A DNA stretch of 64,000 nt from Pseudomonas guariconensis. GTDB lineage: Bacteria; Pseudomonadota; Gammaproteobacteria; Pseudomonadales; Pseudomonadaceae. Each line of letters starts with the position of its first letter. Positions within the stretch are counted from its first letter, which is position 1. Below the pieces are notes generated by a model, which saw nothing but the letters and a program-made list of their open reading frames with translations, had not been told where the DNA came from and did not search any database. Made by a program: the position numbers and the translations under genes. Below are positions 62,029-64,000 of the stretch, in pieces. The stretch spans positions 1 to 64,000 of the forward strand of contig NZ_FMYX01000011.1 of assembly GCF_900102675.1 (NCBI RefSeq), read 5' to 3'.

Positions 62029-62766
62029 ATGTCCCAAGTCAACATGCGCGATATGCTGAAGGCCGGTGTGCACTTCGGCCACCAGACCCGTTACTGGAAC
62101 CCGAAAATGGGCAAGTTCATTTTCGGCGCGCGTAACAAGATCCACATCATCAACCTGGAAAAAACCCTGCCGATGTTCAACGACGCTCTGTCGTTCGTAG
62201 AGCGCCTGGCCCAGGGCAAGAACAAGATCCTGTTCGTCGGCACCAAGCGTTCCGCTGGCAAGATCGTCGCCGAGCAAGCTGCTCGTTGCGGTTCGCCATA
62301 CGTTGACCACCGCTGGTTGGGCGGCATGCTGACCAACTACAAGACCATCCGCGCTTCGATCAAGCGTCTGCGCGACCTGGAAACCCAGGCCGAAGACGGC
62401 ACTTTCGCCAAGCTGACCAAGAAAGAAGCCCTGATGCGCTCCCGCGACCTGGAAAAGCTGGATCGCAGCCTGGGCGGCATCAAGGACATGGGCGGTCTGC
62501 CTGACGCACTGTTCGTCATCGACGTTGATCACGAGCGCATCGCGATCACCGAAGCCAACAAGCTGGGCATCCCGGTCATCGGCGTTGTCGATACCAACAG
62601 CAGCCCTGAAGGTGTTGATTACATCATCCCAGGTAACGATGACGCCATCCGCGCCATCGAGCTGTACATGACTTCGATGGCTGACGCCGTCATCCGTGGC
62701 CGCAACAACGTTGCTGGCGGCACCGAAGTCTACGCTGAAGAAGCGGCGGCACCAGCTGCCGAGTAA
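62029..62766 (+). CDS. rpsB: 30S ribosomal protein S2
   Basis: Small-subunit protein of 245 residues. MSQVNMRDMLKAGVHFGHQTRYWNPKM, NKILFVGTKRSA, VDHRWLGGMLTNYKTI, PDALFVIDVDHERIA and VVDTNSSPEGVDYIIPGNDD are the standard S2 blocks. The ATG at 62029 is preceded by AAGGA. The frame is open to 61822 but only through the leader. tsf follows after a terminator-like hairpin. Confidence 0.98.
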   Translation: MSQVNMRDMLKAGVHFGHQTRYWNPKMGKFIFGARNKIHIINLEKTLPMFNDALSFVERLAQGKNKILFVGTKRSAGKIVAEQAARCGSPYVDHRWLGGMLTNYKTIRASIKRLRDLETQAEDGTFAKLTKKEALMRSRDLEKLDRSLGGIKDMGGLPDALFVIDVDHERIAITEANKLGIPVIGVVDTNSSPEGVDYIIPGNDDAIRAIELYMTSMADAVIRGRNNVAGGTEVYAEEAAAPAAE

Positions 62767-62790
62767 TTGACGCCTGCGTCTACTTGGCAC

Positions 62791-62818
62791 GCAAAAAGGG
62801 GGCTTGGCCCCCTTTTTG
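62791..62818 (+). terminator. Hairpin between rpsB and tsf
   Basis: GCAAAAAGGGGGC (62791-62803) pairs with GCCCCCTTTTTGC (about 62806-62818), a near-perfect 13-bp stem with a 2-base loop whose 3' side holds the T-run. It should terminate part of the transcripts, giving more rpsB than tsf message. Confidence 0.85.
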
Positions 62819-62950
62819 CCACCTGAAATCCTCCTGTCAGCATCCCGTCGCATCCTGTAGTGCGCTGACATCAAGACAGTGGATTTCCAGAATTGAACGC
62901 CCGTGATGAGCGGGTGGAATGGTTGAAAAACTTTCCAAGAGGATTTTGAA

Positions 62951-63814
62951 ATGGCAGCAATTACTGCAGCGCTGGTAAAAGAACTGCGTGAGCGTACTGG
63001 CGAAGGCATGATGGATTGCAAGAAGGCCCTGGAAAAGGCCGGCGGCGACATCGAGAAAGCCATTGATGACATGCGCGCTTCGGGCGCCATCAAGGCTGCC
63101 AAGAAGGCTGGTAACGTTGCCGCTGAAGGCGCTATCGCCGTCAAGACCGACGGCAAATCCGCCGTCCTGCTGGAAGTGAACTCGCAGACCGACTTCCTGG
63201 CTCTGCAAGACGACTTCAAGAACTTCGTTGCTGAAAGCATCGAAGAAGCCTTCGCCCAGAAGCTGACCGACGCAGCCCCGCTGATCGCCTCGCGCGAAGC
63301 CGCTCGTGAAGCCCTGGTCGCCAAGTGCGGCGAGAACGTCAACATCCGTCGCCTGGCGCGCGTTGAAGGTGACGTTGTCGGTGCTTACCTGCACGGCAAC
63401 AAGATCGGTGCCGCTGTCGTCCTGAAAGGCGGCGACGTCGAGCTGGCCAAGAACATCGCCATGCACGTTGCAGCTTCGAACCCAGAGTTCCTGCTGCCGT
63501 CGGAAGTCTCGGCCGAAGCCATCGAGCGCGAGAAGGGCGTCTTCCTGCAGCTGAACGCTGACAAGATCGCTGGCAAGCCAGAAAACATCGTCGAGAACAT
63601 GATCAAAGGTCGTATCTCGAAGTTCCTGGCCGAAGCCTCGCTGGTCGAGCAGGCGTTCGTCATGAACCCGGAAGTCAAAGTCGGCGAGCTGGCCAAGAAG
63701 GCCGGTGCTGAAATCGTTTCCTTCACCTACTTCAAGGTCGGCGAAGGCATCGAGAAGCCTGTCGACAACTTCGCTGAAGAAGTTGCCGCCCAGGTAGCTG
63801 CCGCCAAGCAGTAA
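62951..63814 (+). CDS. tsf: Elongation factor Ts
   Basis: Nucleotide-exchange factor for EF-Tu, 287 residues. The N-terminal domain MAAITAALVKELRERTGEGMMDCKKAL and the core with LLEVNSQTDFLA (TDF contacts EF-Tu) and IAMHVAAS are intact. GAGG stands about 9 bases before the ATG. It lies after rpsB as in most bacteria, 184 bases downstream, and its own terminator follows. Confidence 0.98.
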   Translation: MAAITAALVKELRERTGEGMMDCKKALEKAGGDIEKAIDDMRASGAIKAAKKAGNVAAEGAIAVKTDGKSAVLLEVNSQTDFLALQDDFKNFVAESIEEAFAQKLTDAAPLIASREAAREALVAKCGENVNIRRLARVEGDVVGAYLHGNKIGAAVVLKGGDVELAKNIAMHVAASNPEFLLPSEVSAEAIEREKGVFLQLNADKIAGKPENIVENMIKGRISKFLAEASLVEQAFVMNPEVKVGELAKKAGAEIVSFTYFKVGEGIEKPVDNFAEEVAAQVAAAKQ

Positions 63815-63834
63815 GACGGACTCGTCTGTCGCCC

Positions 63835-63870
63835 CAAAGAGGCTGCCCGCTCACGCGCGCAGCCTCTTTG
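63835..63870 (+). terminator. Terminator after tsf
   Basis: CAAAGAGGCTGC (63835-63846) pairs perfectly with GCAGCCTCTTTG (63859-63870), a 12-bp stem with a 12-base loop. The CTTTGTC end is moderately T-rich. Confidence 0.85.
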
Positions 63871-63994
63871 TCAAACCGGAGCCGGGTTTATCCGGCCAGG
63901 CTCCGCTGGCGCTGAAGCAGTGCCACGCTACAGTTAGCAGGCTGTTACCCAGCCCGCGCAGAATTTACTTAAGACGCCGCAGGAGAGACTCGCA

Positions 63995-64000
63995 ATGGCC
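63995..64000 (+). CDS. pyrH: Start of UMP kinase gene (partial)
   Basis: ATGGCC at the window end follows AGGAGAG with 8-base spacing and lies 180 bases after tsf. In nearly all gammaproteobacteria pyrH follows tsf, so this is probably its first two codons. Identity is from gene order only. Confidence 0.6.

Noticed and set aside
1..64000. tRNA or rRNA genes, CRISPR arrays, insertion sequences, prophage
   Set aside because: No cloverleaf-like sequence, no regularly spaced repeats, no transposase or integrase frame and no phage structural gene was seen on either strand by reading alone.

Overview
The window is a gap-poor stretch of a GC-rich gammaproteobacterial chromosome. Gene content and order (polyamine ABC operon, the wsp genes, prfB-lysS, ppc, adk-tsaB, plsB, dapE, dapD, dapC-glnD, map/rpsB-tsf-pyrH) and Pseudomonas-type REP palindromes point to the Pseudomonas putida group. 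This assignment rests on recognising protein families and on remembered gene order; no database search was run. No tRNA, rRNA, CRISPR array, transposase or prophage is visible.

Layout. 1-711: the 3' part of a large inverted-repeat element (copy A), then an Old Yellow Enzyme gene. 1975-7465 (minus): a five-gene operon for polyamine uptake and gamma-aminobutyraldehyde oxidation, laid out like E. coli ydcSTUV-patD, with a REP hairpin between the binding-protein gene and the ATPase gene. 7704-16949 (plus): a TerB/DUF533-like protein, then a complete wspABCDEFR chemosensory operon controlling cyclic di-GMP synthesis. 17086-19775: prfB, with its programmed +1 frameshift, and lysS. 19989-23908: a TetR regulator, a lipoprotein, a DUF1704/QEGLA putative metallopeptidase, a lipoprotein alpha/beta hydrolase and a small membrane protein. 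24012-25876 (minus): an OmpA-type lipoprotein, a DUF4398-like lipoprotein and a small possible ribbon-helix-helix protein. 26041-33187 (plus): ppc, adk, tsaB and a run of small-molecule or unknown genes. 33190-34690: a protein built on a 44-residue duplication, and rsmJ.

34778-35446 holds a complete copy (B) of the inverted-repeat element, between the converging 3' ends of rsmJ and a TetR gene. 35462-40436: that TetR gene, divergent from a two-gene RND efflux system, with a palindromic operator candidate between them. 40539-44251 (minus): DUF4197, YbaY-like lipoprotein and plsB. 44483-49921: a cold-shock-domain protein, a conserved unknown, rlmA, dapE and an NdvB-like GH17-GT2 fusion. 50171-54195: tcdA facing csdA-csdE, dapD and a YffB/ArsC-like protein. 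54465-56857: an Na+/H+ antiporter and a metzincin-type metalloprotease without a signal peptide. 56962-64000: dapC, glnD and map (minus), then rpsB-tsf and the first bases of pyrH (plus).

How the genes work together. The Wsp proteins form one receptor-kinase-cyclase circuit: WspA/B/D/E signal, WspC/F adapt, WspR makes c-di-GMP. CsdA, CsdE and TcdA form a sulfur-transfer/tRNA-modification set. DapD, DapC and DapE are consecutive steps of the succinylase lysine/DAP pathway scattered over 11 kb. The least explained items are the large inverted-repeat element, the DUF1704 locus, the 44-residue-repeat protein, the metzincin and the cysteine-rich N-terminus of WspD.
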